A stretch of 64,000 bases of DNA, from assembly GCF_000159315.1 (NCBI RefSeq), contig NZ_GG669994.1, forward strand, positions 404,407 to 468,406, given 5' to 3'. Every line of letters starts with the position of its first letter. Positions within the stretch are counted from its first letter, which is position 1. The translations under genes were made by a program, and so were the position numbers. The notes under the pieces were generated by a model. It saw only the letters and a program-made list of their open reading frames with translations, had not been told where the DNA came from and did not search any database. This DNA comes from Lentilactobacillus hilgardii DSM 20176 = ATCC 8290 (lineage in GTDB: Bacteria > Bacillota > Bacilli > Lactobacillales > Lactobacillaceae). This document shows positions 9,690 through 19,267 of the stretch, piece by piece.

Positions 9690-11008
9690 TGCTCTCGACT
9701 CTAACTGGTGCATTTAAGGTTAAGGAAATTCGAAACAAGATTTTATTTACATTATTTGTTTTGATTATCTTCCGGTTGGGATCATTCATAACCGTTCCTG
9801 GTGTAAATGCAAAGGCGTTAACGTCCGTTGCATCATCAGGATTGGTCAGCATCCTGAATACCTTTAGTGGTGGTGGTCTGACTAACTATTCGATTTTTGC
9901 TATGGGAGTATCTCCATACATCACTGCTCAAATTATTATCCAATTGCTTCAGATGGATATTGTTCCTAAATATGTTGAGTGGGGAAAACAAGGGGAAGTT
10001 GGCCGGCGGAAGTTGAATCAACATACTCGTTATTTAACAGTTGTTCTTGCCTTCTTCCAGTCAGTTGGAATTACAGCCGGATTCAACCAATTAAGTAGTC
10101 TGAATTTGGTTACCAACCCAAGTGTTAAAACCTTTATTGTCATTGGTATTATCCTGACTGGTGGTACGATGTTAACAACTTGGATGGGTGACATGATCAC
10201 TGAAAGAGGAATTGGTAATGGAATTTCAATGATTATCTTTGCGGGTATCATTGCTCGAATCCCTACTGGATTACAATCACTATGGCAACAATACTTTGTT
10301 GGCGTAACTGGTTCTGATCTATGGCAACCAATTCTCTTCTCGATTGCACTTGTGATTATCGTTCTTGCCATTATTACGTTCGTTACTTGGGTGCAACAAG
10401 CTGAACGTCGGATTCCAATTCAATACACGCGAAGAGTTGCTGGTTCACCGGACAGTAGTTATTTGCCTTTAAAGGTTAATGTTGCTGGTGTTATCCCAGT
10501 TATCTTTGCGAGTTCATTTATTGCGACTCCTCAAACAATTTTAATGGCTTTTACGAATAATTATTCCACAACAACGTGGTATCAAGTGTTAAACAACGTG
10601 TTTAACATGCAGACAACCACTGGAGCTGCTTTTTACACAATTTTGATTGTCATGTTTACTTTCTTTTATGCATTTGTTCAAGTTAACCCTGAAAAGTTAT
10701 CAGAGAACTTGCAAAAGCAAGGGAGTTATATTCCTGGCGTTTGGCCGGGGCATGAAACGCAAAGCTACGTTTCAAACTTACTAATGAGATTAAGTACTGT
10801 GGGTGCCATTTTCTTAGGTGTCGTTGCTTTAATCCCACTGGTTGCTCAAAATATTTGGAACTTAGATGAATCCATTGGATTAGGTGGTACAAGTCTTCTA
10901 ATCGTTGTTGGTGTTGCAATCGAAACTATTCGCCAGATTCGGGGATTAATGATGAAACGTGAGTATGTCGGTTTCATTAAGGGTTCTCGTCCAACTAATG
11001 GTGAATAA
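9689..11008 (+). CDS. secY: Protein translocase subunit SecY
   Basis: SecY is the membrane pore through which unfolded proteins are exported or inserted. The 439-residue product has about ten hydrophobic segments, the first at FTLFVLIIFRLGSFITVPGV, then the family signature GISPYITAQII-like GVSPYITAQIIIQLLQMDI and the cytosolic loop KQGEVGRRKLNQ. The cytosolic segment ERRIPIQYTRR is the ribosome/SecA docking loop. It starts at the end of rplO and is followed by adk, the usual spc-operon tail. Confidence 0.97.
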   Translation: MLSTLTGAFKVKEIRNKILFTLFVLIIFRLGSFITVPGVNAKALTSVASSGLVSILNTFSGGGLTNYSIFAMGVSPYITAQIIIQLLQMDIVPKYVEWGKQGEVGRRKLNQHTRYLTVVLAFFQSVGITAGFNQLSSLNLVTNPSVKTFIVIGIILTGGTMLTTWMGDMITERGIGNGISMIIFAGIIARIPTGLQSLWQQYFVGVTGSDLWQPILFSIALVIIVLAIITFVTWVQQAERRIPIQYTRRVAGSPDSSYLPLKVNVAGVIPVIFASSFIATPQTILMAFTNNYSTTTWYQVLNNVFNMQTTTGAAFYTILIVMFTFFYAFVQVNPEKLSENLQKQGSYIPGVWPGHETQSYVSNLLMRLSTVGAIFLGVVALIPLVAQNIWNLDESIGLGGTSLLIVVGVAIETIRQIRGLMMKREYVGFIKGSRPTNGE

Positions 11009-11041
11009 GACGATTAAACATCGAACAAGGAGGGAAAATTG

Positions 11042-11698
11042 ATGGCATTAAATTTAATTTTAATGGGATTGCCTGGTGCTGGTAAGGGCACTCAGGCTCA
11101 ATTTATTGTTGACAAGTACCAGATCCCACATATTTCAACTGGGGATATGTTTCGCGAAGCAATTTCAAATGGAACGCCACTGGGCTTAAAGGCTAAGTCG
11201 TTTACTGACAAAGGTAATTTAGTTCCTGATGAAGTTACTAATGGGATTGTTAAAGAACGACTTTCTCATAATGATACTCAGCCGGGCTTTTTACTAGATG
11301 GATATCCTCGAACTCTAGAACAGGCGGATGCATTGGCAGATATGGCAGACGAGTTGGGGAAACCTTTGTCTGCTGTTATCAACATCGATGTTGACCCAGA
11401 AATTTTAACTAATCGACTAACTGCACGTTTTATTTGTAAGAACTGTGGTGCGACTTATAATAAGTTGTACCATATGCCTAAAGTTAATGGAACTTGTGAT
11501 ATTTGCGGTCACCACGAATTCTATCAACGGGATGATGATAAGCCCGAGGCTGTTAAGAATCGCTTGAAAGTTAATGTTAAAATGAATACGCCACTGATTT
11601 CTTATTACAAAGATCGGGACTTGCTATTTAATGTTAATGGTGATCAAGATATTGATAAAGTTTGGCAGGATGTTGATAAAATCTTGAGCACACTGTAA
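11042..11698 (+). CDS. adk: Adenylate kinase, zinc-binding type
   Basis: Adk converts AMP and ATP to two ADP. The 218-residue product has the P-loop [12 protein letters not shown], the AMP-binding segment [10 protein letters not shown], and [13 protein letters not shown]. The LID domain has the four-cysteine zinc site CKNC...CDIC typical of Gram-positive adenylate kinases. I choose ATG 11042 rather than the overlapping TTG 11039, because the SD AAGGAGGG then sits 7 bases away. It lies directly after secY. Confidence 0.96.
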   Translation: MALNLILMGLPGAGKGTQAQFIVDKYQIPHISTGDMFREAISNGTPLGLKAKSFTDKGNLVPDEVTNGIVKERLSHNDTQPGFLLDGYPRTLEQADALADMADELGKPLSAVINIDVDPEILTNRLTARFICKNCGATYNKLYHMPKVNGTCDICGHHEFYQRDDDKPEAVKNRLKVNVKMNTPLISYYKDRDLLFNVNGDQDIDKVWQDVDKILSTL

Positions 11699-11717
11699 AC
11701 TCTCCATAGATTAAGTG

Positions 11718-11746
11718 TTGAGTCTATTGGATTGATGAAATATAAT
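11718..11746 (+). promoter_or_regulatory. Promoter for infA-rpmJ-rpsM-rpsK-rpoA-rplQ
   Basis: TTGAGT (11718-11723), a 17-base spacer, then a perfect TATAAT (11741-11746). It lies in the 128-base gap between adk and infA, so the alpha-operon genes can be transcribed apart from the spc genes. Confidence 0.85.
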
Positions 11747-11826
11747 GGATGTGTTAAACTATCAAAGGTTTGTCAAGCTCGTTTATATTTTAATTCAATC
11801 TAATTTAATTTTGGAGGTGTTAATTA

Positions 11827-12045
11827 GTGGCTAAGGATAATGTTATTGAAGTAGAAGGAAAAGTTGTCGAAACTTTGCCAAATGCAATGTTTCGAGTTGA
11901 ACTTGAAAATGGACATGAGATTTTAGCTCATGTTTCCGGTAAAATCCGAATGCATTATATTCGGATTCTTCCTGGAGATAAGGTTACTGTTGAAATGTCG
12001 CCCTATGACTTAACAAAGGGAAGAATTACTTATCGATTTAAGTAG
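11827..12045 (+). CDS. infA: Translation initiation factor IF-1
   Basis: IF-1 blocks the 30S A site during initiation. The 72-residue product begins with GTG 11827 ([22 protein letters not shown]) and is a single S1/OB domain; [27 protein letters not shown] sequence and the end KGRITYRFK are standard. SD TGGAGGTG is well placed. First gene after the internal promoter. Confidence 0.97.
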   Translation: MAKDNVIEVEGKVVETLPNAMFRVELENGHEILAHVSGKIRMHYIRILPGDKVTVEMSPYDLTKGRITYRFK

Positions 12046-12080
12046 TTATTGTCTTCATCATTTTTTGAGGAGGTTTAAAA

Positions 12081-12200
12081 ATGAAAGTAAGACCATCAGT
12101 AAAACCAATGTGTGAACATTGTAAAGTAATCAAAAGAAAAGGCCGTGTGATGGTGATTTGCTCAGCAAACCCTAAGCACAAACAACGCCAAGGAAAGTAG
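12081..12200 (+). CDS. rpmJ: 50S ribosomal protein L36
   Basis: This is a 39-residue protein ([19 protein letters not shown]...) with the C-x2-C...C...H zinc motif: CEHC, then C27 and H33. It is the zinc-containing L36, the smallest 50S protein. SD GAGGAGG precedes ATG 12081. It lies between infA and rpsM, the normal order. Confidence 0.97.
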   Translation: MKVRPSVKPMCEHCKVIKRKGRVMVICSANPKHKQRQGK

Positions 12201-12226
12201 AACTTAAAACAGGAGGTGTGTACTAA

Positions 12227-12592
12227 ATGGCTCGTATTGCCGGAATCGATTTACCCCGTGACAAGCGAATTGTTATCGGATTAACTTATATTTTTGGTAT
12301 TGGTACAAGCACTTCAGAAAAGATTCTTGCACAAGCAGGTGTTTCTGAAGATGTTCGTGTCCGCGATTTAACTCCCGATCAAGAGGATAAAATTCGTGCG
12401 ATTGTTAGTGACCTTAAGATTGAAGGTGACTTACGACGTGAAGTTAGCATGAATATTAAGCGACTCCAAGAAATTGGCTCATATCGTGGTATGCGTCATC
12501 GCCGTGGTTTGCCTGTTCGTGGTCAAAACACAAAGAATAATGCCCGTACTCGTAAGGGAAAGGCAACTGCTGGAGTAGGCAGAAGAAAATAA
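12227..12592 (+). CDS. rpsM: 30S ribosomal protein S13
   Basis: S13 is at the top of the 30S head and contacts the 50S subunit and P-site tRNA. The 121-residue product begins [21 protein letters not shown] and has the helix-turn region [20 protein letters not shown] with the basic tail [26 protein letters not shown]. Standard size and position. Confidence 0.97.
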   Translation: MARIAGIDLPRDKRIVIGLTYIFGIGTSTSEKILAQAGVSEDVRVRDLTPDQEDKIRAIVSDLKIEGDLRREVSMNIKRLQEIGSYRGMRHRRGLPVRGQNTKNNARTRKGKATAGVGRRK

Positions 12593-12616
12593 AGATAAAG
12601 GAGGTCATCTGTTTTT

Positions 12617-13006
12617 ATGGTAAACAAGAAGTCAAGTCGTAAACGTCGGACTAAAAAGAATATTGCTTCAGGTGTTGCACATATTCATTCGACATTTAAC
12701 AATACCTTAGTTATGATTACCGATACTCAAGGTAATGCAATTGCCTGGTCATCAGCAGGTGCTTTAGGTTTTCGTGGAAGTCGTAAATCAACACCATTTG
12801 CCGCTCAAATGGCTGCTGAAGCTGCTGCAAAATCGTCAATGGAACATGGTATGAAATCTGTAGAAGTTGCGGTTAAGGGTCCAGGTTCTGGCCGTGAAGC
12901 TGCAATTCGTGCACTTCAAGCTACAGGTTTGGAAGTTACAGCTATTCGTGATGTTACACCTGTACCTCACAATGGCTCTCGTCCTCCAAAGCGTCGTCGA
13001 GTTTAG
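12617..13006 (+). CDS. rpsK: 30S ribosomal protein S11
   Basis: S11 lies on the 30S platform near the Shine-Dalgarno helix. The 129-residue product has [20 protein letters not shown] and the C-terminal [18 protein letters not shown], both family signatures. SD AAGGAGG lies about 13 bases upstream of ATG 12617. It is followed by an 86-95 base gap before rpoA with no clear promoter or terminator. Confidence 0.97.
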   Translation: MVNKKSSRKRRTKKNIASGVAHIHSTFNNTLVMITDTQGNAIAWSSAGALGFRGSRKSTPFAAQMAAEAAAKSSMEHGMKSVEVAVKGPGSGREAAIRALQATGLEVTAIRDVTPVPHNGSRPPKRRRV

Positions 13007-13101
13007 TTTTTATTGATTCAATATAGTGATGTTTAGTTTGCCTATACGTATTGATATATTGCACATGGACTCACACGTTTTGAAAGGGGTTAATGATAAG
13101 A

Positions 13102-14052
13102 ATGATTGAATTTGAAAAGCCTAACATTCATAAAATTGAAGAAACAAAGAACTTTGGTGAGGTTGTTGTGGAACCACTCGAAAGAGGTTACGGTACTACT
13201 CTCGGGAATTCACTTCGCCGCACATTGTTGTCGTCACTGCCGGGTGCTGCTGTAACCAGTATCCAAATTGATGATGTTCTTCATGAATTCTCAACAATTA
13301 AAGGCGTTGTTGAAGATGTTACCCAGATCATCCTGAATGTTAAGAAAATTTCGTTGAAATTGGATGGACCAGAAGACGAAGATGAAAACTTGGAAATTGA
13401 TGTAATTGGCCCTGCTGATGTTACTGCCGGTGACATTCAAGGCGACAGTGATGTGACAGTTCTCAACCCTGATCTGCATATTGCTACCGTTGCTGAAGGT
13501 GCTACTTTCCATATGCGGTTAACAGCCAACAGAGGTCGAGGCTACGTTTCTGCTGTTGAAAATAAGAAACGTGCTACTGAGATGCCAATTGGCGTTCTTC
13601 CTGTCGACTCCATCTATACCCCAATCGAACGTGTCAACTATCAGGTTGAAAGTACGCGGGTTGGTCAACGCGATGATTTTGATAAATTAACTTTGGATAT
13701 TTGGACTAACGGTTCTATCACACCTAGTGAAGCGGTTAGTTTGGCAGCTAAGATCTTAACTGAACATTTAGAAATGTTTGTAGACCTAACTGATGAAGCT
13801 AAGAATACCGAAATCATGGTTGAGAAAGAAGAAACCCATAAAGAAAAAATGCTGGAAATGACAATTGAAGAACTTGATTTATCTGTTCGTTCTTACAATT
13901 GTTTGAAACGTGCTGGCATTAATACTGTTCAAGAACTTACTGAAAAGACAGAAGCTGATATGATGAAAGTTCGGAATCTTGGACGCAAGTCACTTGAAGA
14001 AGTAAAAGAAAAGCTTGCTGCTTTGGGCCTTTCACTTCGTAAAGAAGATTAA
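13102..14052 (+). CDS. rpoA: RNA polymerase alpha subunit
   Basis: RpoA nucleates RNA polymerase assembly and its C-terminal domain binds UP elements and activators. The product has the N-terminal assembly domain ([21 protein letters not shown]) and the C-terminal domain ([19 protein letters not shown] ... [16 protein letters not shown]). The family start MIEFEKP corresponds to ATG 13102 (316 residues); ATG 13093 would add three residues but is too close to the AAAGGGG SD. Normal length. Confidence 0.96.
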   Translation: MIEFEKPNIHKIEETKNFGEVVVEPLERGYGTTLGNSLRRTLLSSLPGAAVTSIQIDDVLHEFSTIKGVVEDVTQIILNVKKISLKLDGPEDEDENLEIDVIGPADVTAGDIQGDSDVTVLNPDLHIATVAEGATFHMRLTANRGRGYVSAVENKKRATEMPIGVLPVDSIYTPIERVNYQVESTRVGQRDDFDKLTLDIWTNGSITPSEAVSLAAKILTEHLEMFVDLTDEAKNTEIMVEKEETHKEKMLEMTIEELDLSVRSYNCLKRAGINTVQELTEKTEADMMKVRNLGRKSLEEVKEKLAALGLSLRKED

Positions 14053-14080
14053 TTAATTTTATAAAGGAGGACAACCGGAA

Positions 14081-14464
14081 ATGAGTTATCGGAAATTACA
14101 ACGTTCCAGTGAACATCGACGCTCATTGCTTCGTAATTTAACCACTGAGTTGATTATTCATGGTCAAATTATCACTACCGAAGCTAGAGCCAAAGAAGTA
14201 CGTTCTACTGCCGACAAGATGATTTCACTTGGTAAGCGCGGTGATTTACACGCTCGTCGTCAAGCTGCTTCATTTGTTCGTAATGTGGTTGCTGATGTTA
14301 AGGAAGATGGCGATGACATTACTGTCACTACTGCATTGCAAAAGGTATTTGGAGAATTAGCTACTAAGTATTCTGATCGTAATGGTGGGTATACACGGAT
14401 TCTTAAGACTATGCCACGTCGTGGAGACGGTGCACCTATGGTCGTATTAGAATTAGTAGACTAA
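14081..14464 (+). CDS. rplQ: 50S ribosomal protein L17
   Basis: L17 is a 50S surface protein near the tunnel exit. The 127-residue product begins [24 protein letters not shown] and ends [26 protein letters not shown], as usual. SD AAAGGAGG. It is the last gene of the alpha operon and is followed by three hairpins, the last a terminator. Confidence 0.97.
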   Translation: MSYRKLQRSSEHRRSLLRNLTTELIIHGQIITTEARAKEVRSTADKMISLGKRGDLHARRQAASFVRNVVADVKEDGDDITVTTALQKVFGELATKYSDRNGGYTRILKTMPRRGDGAPMVVLELVD

Positions 14465-14545
14465 ATTTTCATTTATTTTTCTAAGCATAATTGTCACATT
14501 TTCACGAGAATCACTCAGGTTTTTGGTATAGAACGTCATGATGGT

Positions 14546-14620
14546 GGGATTGATAAATCCCTAGTCTAGTTTGAATGTGGAATAAATTCCACGCACTAAT
14601 CACTTGTTAGTGATTTTTTT
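14546..14620 (+). terminator. Three successive hairpins, the last an intrinsic terminator after rplQ
   Basis: GGGATT/AATCCC (14546-14561, 4-nt loop) is followed by the near-continuous palindrome GTGGAAT-AA-ATTCCAC (14577-14592), then the stem AATCACT/AGTGATT (14598-14615, loop TGTT) with a run of seven T ending at 14620. The third is a good Rho-independent terminator for the ribosomal cluster. The first two may be structural or regulatory. Confidence 0.85.
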
Positions 14621-14658
14621 GTACATAAAATGATGTCAGAAAATATGAGGTCAATTTG

Positions 14659-15492
14659 ATGAAAGATATAGTTCAAGTAGACAAAATTTCTTATAATTAT
14701 CCGGACCAACCGTTACTGTTTGATCAATTATCCTTAGATGTTCATGAGGGTGAGTGGTTGGCTATCATTGGTCAAAACGGAAGTGGGAAAAGTACACTTG
14801 CCAGATTAATTGATGGGCTAATTGTTTTAAATGAGGGACACATCACTGTTGATGGATTACAAGTAAACGATCAAAATATCTATAACGTTCGAAGCAAAAT
14901 AGGAATTGTTTTTCAAAATCCGGAAGATCAATTTGTTGGCGCAACAGTAGAGGATGATGTTGCCTTTGGCTTGGAGAATCAGTTGTTTGACCGTAGTAAA
15001 ATGCATGACATTGTTGAAGAAAGTTTAAAGAGTGTGGGAATGTGGGATTTTCGTGAACGAATCCCTGCCAATTTATCTGGTGGGCAAAAGCAGAGAGTTG
15101 CAATCGCTGGGATTATAGCCCTTAGTCCTAAAATTATCATTTTAGATGAAGCTACCAGTATGTTAGACCCTCGTGGAAGAAAAGAAATTTTGGAATTGGT
15201 TCAACGACTTAAGAATGAAAACCATTTAACCGTCATTTCAATTACTCATGACATCGATGAAGCTGCAGGCGCAGATAGAGTGGTTATTTTAAATCATGGG
15301 GAAATTATTGATGAGAATACACCGCGGGGAATTTTTTCCCATCCGGACAAGCTAAGACAAATTGGACTTGATGCGCCCTATACATCTAAATTGCTTGCAG
15401 CTTTGAGCAAGCGTGGCGTTAGTGATGAAAAGTCATATATGAATGATGAGGAGTTAATCGCATGGATACAGCAATTAGTCTCAACAAAGTAA
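14659..15492 (+). CDS. ecfA1: ECF transporter ATPase EcfA1
   Basis: This is one of two ATPases of the energy-coupling factor (ECF) module that drives vitamin and metal uptake by exchangeable S proteins. The 277-residue product has Walker A GQNGSGKST, Q-loop VFQNPEDQFVG, signature LSGGQKQR and Walker B IIILDEATSMLD followed by the H-loop ITHD. The start ATG 14659 follows a GAGGT SD; an overlapping TTG at 14656 is less likely. Its 3' end overlaps ecfA2 by 31 bases. Confidence 0.95.
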   Translation: MKDIVQVDKISYNYPDQPLLFDQLSLDVHEGEWLAIIGQNGSGKSTLARLIDGLIVLNEGHITVDGLQVNDQNIYNVRSKIGIVFQNPEDQFVGATVEDDVAFGLENQLFDRSKMHDIVEESLKSVGMWDFRERIPANLSGGQKQRVAIAGIIALSPKIIILDEATSMLDPRGRKEILELVQRLKNENHLTVISITHDIDEAAGADRVVILNHGEIIDENTPRGIFSHPDKLRQIGLDAPYTSKLLAALSKRGVSDEKSYMNDEELIAWIQQLVSTK

Positions 15493-16334
15493 CTCATACT
15501 TATCAGGCGAACACGCCCTTTGCTCAAAATGCAATAGATAATGTTACACTTCAAATTTCAAAGGGCTCTTTTACGACGATAATCGGTCATACAGGGAGTG
15601 GAAAGTCAACCTTGGTTCAACACATCAATGCTCTTTTAAAGCCAACGGAAGGGCATCTAGAGGTCTTAGGAAGAGTTATAGATCCCAATACAACAAACAA
15701 GAACCTCAAGGCGTTTAGAAAACACGTCGGAATGGTTTTTCAATTTCCGGAAAAACAGTTATTTGAAGAAACAGTTTTAAAAGATATCATGTTTGGCCCT
15801 AAGAACTATGGTGTAAATGATGGCGAAGCAAAAAAATCTGCCTTTAATGCGATGGAGTTAGTGGGCTTGGATAAGGCATTGGCGGATAAATCACCGTTTG
15901 ATTTGTCGGGTGGACAAATGAGACGGGTTGCAATTGCCGGGGTGTTGGCAATGAATCCTGAAATTCTTATACTGGACGAGCCTACTGCGGGATTAGATCC
16001 GCGAGGACATCAAGAAATCATGGATCTTGCTCGGTATCTCAATAAAAATAAGCAAATGACAATTGTCCTCATTACTCACCAGATGGACGATGTTATTGAT
16101 TATGCGACAAATGTTATCGTGATGGATAAGGGAAAAGTTGTTAAGGTTGGGTCACCTGCACAAGTCTTTAGTGATCCAAAGTGGGTTTACGGTATGCAAC
16201 TAGATTTACCAAGCAGTGCGGAATTTGCACAACAGCTAAAAAAAGCAGGGGTTAATATTGGTCAGTTGCCGTTAACAATAGATGCTCTTGCAGACAGAAT
16301 TGTGAGACTTGTCGGGAAAGGAGATACCAAATGA
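15462..16334 (+). CDS. ecfA2: ECF transporter ATPase EcfA2
   Basis: This is the second ATPase of the ECF module, forming a heterodimer with EcfA1. The 290-residue product has Walker A GHTGSGKST, Q-loop VFQFPEKQLFE, signature LSGGQMRR and Walker B ILILDEPTAGLD. It starts inside ecfA1 at ATG 15462 with a GAGGAG SD and ends overlapping the ecfT start by 4 bases, so the three genes are tightly coupled. Confidence 0.95.
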   Translation: MDTAISLNKVTHTYQANTPFAQNAIDNVTLQISKGSFTTIIGHTGSGKSTLVQHINALLKPTEGHLEVLGRVIDPNTTNKNLKAFRKHVGMVFQFPEKQLFEETVLKDIMFGPKNYGVNDGEAKKSAFNAMELVGLDKALADKSPFDLSGGQMRRVAIAGVLAMNPEILILDEPTAGLDPRGHQEIMDLARYLNKNKQMTIVLITHQMDDVIDYATNVIVMDKGKVVKVGSPAQVFSDPKWVYGMQLDLPSSAEFAQQLKKAGVNIGQLPLTIDALADRIVRLVGKGDTK

Positions 16335-17125
16335 GTAATTTCATTTTTGGACGATATCTTCCCGGTCATTCGTGGATTCATCAGATGAGCCCCCAATCGA
16401 AACTATTATTAAGCTTTTATTTTGTTATTATTATTTTTTTTGCAAACAATCTTATTTCTTATGGAATCCTATCTATTCTTATTCTTATTGTCATTTTACT
16501 TTCAGGTATTTCAATTATGTATTTTCTAAAGGGAATTCGGCCATTAATATGGTTAATTATTTTTACCGTCTTACTTCAAATTTTATTTAGTAGTGGTGGA
16601 CGAGTCCTTTGGCATTTTGGCCCATTCTCTGTAACTAATGAAAGTTTGATAAACGGTGGCTTCATTTTTATGAGGTTTTTACTGATTATTATGATATCGA
16701 CTGTTTTAACATTAACGACCACTCCTCTAGCTATTGCTGATGGTGTTCAGACGATACTTAAGCCATTGAAAAAAGTGAAATTTCCTGTTGATACATTAGC
16801 ATTGATGCTATCCATTGCACTTCGATTTGTTCCTACACTAATGGACGAAATGGAAACTATTATGAATGCTCAACGTGCGCGGGGAGTTGATTTTGGGTCA
16901 GGGAGTCTAAAACATAGGGTTAAGGCTGCTGTTCCATTGCTGGTGCCGCTATTTACAGGTGCTATTAACCATGCTGAGAATCTTTCAACAGCAATGGAAG
17001 CTCGCGGATTTTCAGACAGCGAGCATCGGACTAAATATCGGCAGTATCGTTGGCAAGTAAAAGATACGATCAGCTGGCTCTTTTTTTTAGCTATTGGGGC
17101 AGTTGTTATATTTATTAGAAAGTAG
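16331..17125 (+). CDS. ecfT: ECF transporter transmembrane subunit EcfT
   Basis: EcfT joins the ATPases to the substrate-binding S proteins in the membrane. The 264-residue product has several hydrophobic segments and a cytosolic coupling helix with the A-R-G motif AQRARGVDFGSG, and a second AMEARGF. Start ATG 16331 overlaps the ecfA2 stop (ATGA). In this window the PanT-like protein and BioY are likely S-protein partners. Confidence 0.95.
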   Translation: MSNFIFGRYLPGHSWIHQMSPQSKLLLSFYFVIIIFFANNLISYGILSILILIVILLSGISIMYFLKGIRPLIWLIIFTVLLQILFSSGGRVLWHFGPFSVTNESLINGGFIFMRFLLIIMISTVLTLTTTPLAIADGVQTILKPLKKVKFPVDTLALMLSIALRFVPTLMDEMETIMNAQRARGVDFGSGSLKHRVKAAVPLLVPLFTGAINHAENLSTAMEARGFSDSEHRTKYRQYRWQVKDTISWLFFLAIGAVVIFIRK

Positions 17126-17929
17126 TTGGTCATAATTACGAGTCGTTACAAAATAACTTTTATGTATGATGGTACAAATTTTAGTGGGTTCGAAAGACAG
17201 CCTAACAGAAGAACAATTGAAGGCGTCTTAACTCAAAAAGTCAATGTGATGGCAAAATTGCCTGAGCCACCGATTATTATATATGGTTCGGGGAGAACCG
17301 ATGCAGGCGTTCACGCAGTCGCACAAGTTGCTCACTTTGATTTTCCGTTTGATTTATCGGCTGAAGCTATTTATCGCGGGTTGAATAGCATGCTGCCATT
17401 AGACATGGAAATTACGAAAGTTGAAAAAGTCAGTAATGACTTTCATGCACGCTATGATGTTTCTGGGAAAAAATATTTTTATAGAATGTATCTTGGAGAA
17501 TTTCAAAACCCGTTTAAGAGAAACTATACAGGACATTGGAAATTTCCAATTGACATGGAGAAAGTTAATCATGCATTAGCAGATTTAGTGGGAGAACATG
17601 ACTTTTCAAGCTTTGTTGCTTCTGGATCGACGGCCCGTTCTAATATTAGAACGATTTATTCTGCATCTGCCAAATTAGACCAGGCGGAAAATGAAGTGCA
17701 TTTAGAGTTTTATGGAAATGGATTTTTGTACAATATGGTTCGAATTATGGTAGGAGTTGTAGCTGAAATCGGTTCAGGAATGCGTCCAGAAAGTGATGTT
17801 CTAAGATTATTTGAAGTAAAGGATCGTGATCAGGCTCGAAGAACGATGCCTGCATCCGGTCTTTACTTGAAACGTGTCTTCTATGAGGGCGACGATCCTG
17901 AGCACCCAACAAAATTGCCTAAACGTTAA
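17126..17929 (+). CDS. truA: tRNA pseudouridine(38-40) synthase TruA
   Basis: TruA modifies uridines 38-40 in tRNA anticodon stems. The 267-residue product has RYKITFMYDGTNFSGFERQ and the catalytic motif GSGRTDAGVHAVAQ with its conserved Asp, and the C-terminal YNMVRIMVG. The only good start is TTG 17126, directly after the ecfT stop and with no strong SD, which suggests coupling to ecfT translation. The order ecfA1-ecfA2-ecfT-truA-rplM-rpsI is typical of lactobacilli. Confidence 0.94.
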   Translation: MVIITSRYKITFMYDGTNFSGFERQPNRRTIEGVLTQKVNVMAKLPEPPIIIYGSGRTDAGVHAVAQVAHFDFPFDLSAEAIYRGLNSMLPLDMEITKVEKVSNDFHARYDVSGKKYFYRMYLGEFQNPFKRNYTGHWKFPIDMEKVNHALADLVGEHDFSSFVASGSTARSNIRTIYSASAKLDQAENEVHLEFYGNGFLYNMVRIMVGVVAEIGSGMRPESDVLRLFEVKDRDQARRTMPASGLYLKRVFYEGDDPEHPTKLPKR

Positions 17930-17948
17930 CGATTTTACTGAAAAATAA

Positions 17949-17977
17949 TTGACTTTCCGCAGAATTATTTGTATTAT
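17949..17977 (+). promoter_or_regulatory. Promoter for rplM-rpsI
   Basis: TTGACT (17949-17954), 17-base spacer, TATTAT (17972-17977). It lies 20 bases after truA. Transcription would begin near 17984, giving a leader of about 75 bases before rplM. Confidence 0.85.
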
Positions 17978-17983
17978 GTTAGT

Positions 17984-18059
17984 TGGTATTGTTTGCCCCA
18001 CGATGAGCCCCGGAAACTTATTTGGTGTCGAACAAACACAGAACTTGGAGGAATATAAA
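17984..18059 (+). promoter_or_regulatory. Candidate L13-type leader RNA upstream of rplM
   Basis: The leader can close with TGTTTG (17990-17995) paired to CAAACA (18033-18038) just before the SD (TTGGAGGAA near 18045). A structured L13 leader that is thought to bind L13 is known upstream of rplM in Firmicutes, and position and size agree. I cannot check the full consensus by eye, so the class assignment rests mainly on context. Confidence 0.5.
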
Positions 18060-18503
18060 GTGCGTACAACATATATGGCAAAACCTGGTGAAGTAGAACG
18101 TAAATGGTACGTTGTTGACGCAACAGACGTATCGTTAGGACGTCTCTCATCAGTAGTCGCTTCAATTTTAAAAGGTAAAAATAAACCTACTTACACTCCA
18201 AACGTTGATACTGGTGATAATGTCATTGTTATCAATGCCGGTAAGGTAGGATTAACAGGTCGTAAGGACAAAAACAAGATTTATTATCACCATACTCGTT
18301 TCATTGGTGGTTTAAAGCAAAAGACAGCTGGTGAGTTCCGTGAAAAGAACCCAGAAAAGCTTATTGAAACTTCAGTTAAAGGAATGCTTCCTCATGGAAC
18401 ATTAGGTCATAAGATCGGTTTGAAGTTACATGTCTATGCAGGTCCTGAACATGATCATCAAGCACAGAAACCAGAAGCATTAGACATTAAGAACCTAATT
18501 TAA
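18060..18503 (+). CDS. rplM: 50S ribosomal protein L13
   Basis: L13 is an early 50S assembly protein. The 147-residue product starts with GTG 18060 ([21 protein letters not shown]), 7 bases after GGAGGAA. The frame is open upstream to 17949, but that part covers the promoter and leader. Family signature [21 protein letters not shown] is present. rpsI follows after 13 bases in the usual pair. Confidence 0.97.
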   Translation: MRTTYMAKPGEVERKWYVVDATDVSLGRLSSVVASILKGKNKPTYTPNVDTGDNVIVINAGKVGLTGRKDKNKIYYHHTRFIGGLKQKTAGEFREKNPEKLIETSVKGMLPHGTLGHKIGLKLHVYAGPEHDHQAQKPEALDIKNLI

Positions 18504-18516
18504 GGAGGAACTCACT

Positions 18517-18909
18517 TTGGCTCAAGTACAATATCGCGGCACTGGCCGTCGTAAAGATTCAGTTGCGCGTGTACGTTTAGTACCCGGAACTGGTAAAATT
18601 ATTATGAATGATAAAGCAATTGAAGATTACATTCCATTTGCTAATTTACGTGAGGTTGTTGTACAACCGTTTAACGTTACTGAAACACTTGGTAACTACG
18701 ATACATTAGTTAATGTTAATGGTGGTGGCTTTTCAGGACAAGCAGGTGCAACTCGTCATGGTATTGCACGTGCATTGCTGTCAGTTGACCCAGACTTCCG
18801 TGGACCATTAAAGCGTGCGGGTTTGTTAACTCGTGACGCTCGAATGAAAGAACGTAAGAAGCCAGGTCTTAAAAAGGCACGTAAAGCTTCACAATTTTCA
18901 AAGCGTTAA
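18517..18909 (+). CDS. rpsI: 30S ribosomal protein S9
   Basis: S9 lies in the 30S head with its C-terminal tail touching P-site tRNA. The 130-residue product begins with TTG 18517 ([21 protein letters not shown]) and ends [17 protein letters not shown] with the conserved C-terminal Arg. SD AAGGAGG. A strong terminator follows at 18931. Confidence 0.97.
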   Translation: MAQVQYRGTGRRKDSVARVRLVPGTGKIIMNDKAIEDYIPFANLREVVVQPFNVTETLGNYDTLVNVNGGGFSGQAGATRHGIARALLSVDPDFRGPLKRAGLLTRDARMKERKKPGLKKARKASQFSKR

Positions 18910-18930
18910 TATTTACTTTATTTATTATGA

Positions 18931-18960
18931 AAAACACCTTCAAAGAGAAGGTGTTTTTTA
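18931..18960 (+). terminator. Intrinsic terminator after rpsI
   Basis: An 11-bp stem (AAAACACCTTC 18931-18941 with GAAGGTGTTTT 18947-18957), 5-nt loop, and a T run to 18959. Confidence 0.95.
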
Positions 18961-19232
18961 TTTAGCTGTAATTTATTAGTGTTTATGAGTTAACCTGTTA
19001 AAGTAAACTAAGTAGCAAACCAATGCTTCAATAATTTAATCCACTATATGTTAGTATTAATTTTGAAGATTTAAGACAGGAACAAAGGTATCAGATGAGT
19101 ATATTTTGGTCATCATTTCGAGGCTTGAGAAACGATATTTCAAAAATTCATTTAACTGGTCTTGGAAATGTTTAGGGATATTCTAAAAAAAATATAAGCT
19201 CATTTTTAATACCAAGAAACGGTGTTATTGTC
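18961..19232. other. Intergenic stretch, no gene recognised
   Basis: About 270 AT-rich bases between the rpsI terminator and the promoter of the PanT-like gene. I see no open frame with a ribosome-binding site, no convincing hairpin and no repeat of other parts of the window. Confidence 0.6.
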
Positions 19233-19241
19233 TGGTATAAT
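19233..19241 (+). promoter_or_regulatory. Extended -10 promoter of the PanT-like gene
   Basis: TGGTATAAT (19233-19241) is an extended -10 element; no good -35 is seen at 17 bases upstream. Transcription would begin near 19248, leaving only about 20 bases of leader, so a riboswitch is unlikely. Confidence 0.6.
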
Positions 19242-19267
19242 ATACCCATCTAAACAGGAGATAGAAA

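Noticed and set aside
17949..18059. N-terminal extension of rplM
   Set aside because: This stretch is the promoter and leader; GTG 18060 has a good SD and the family start.
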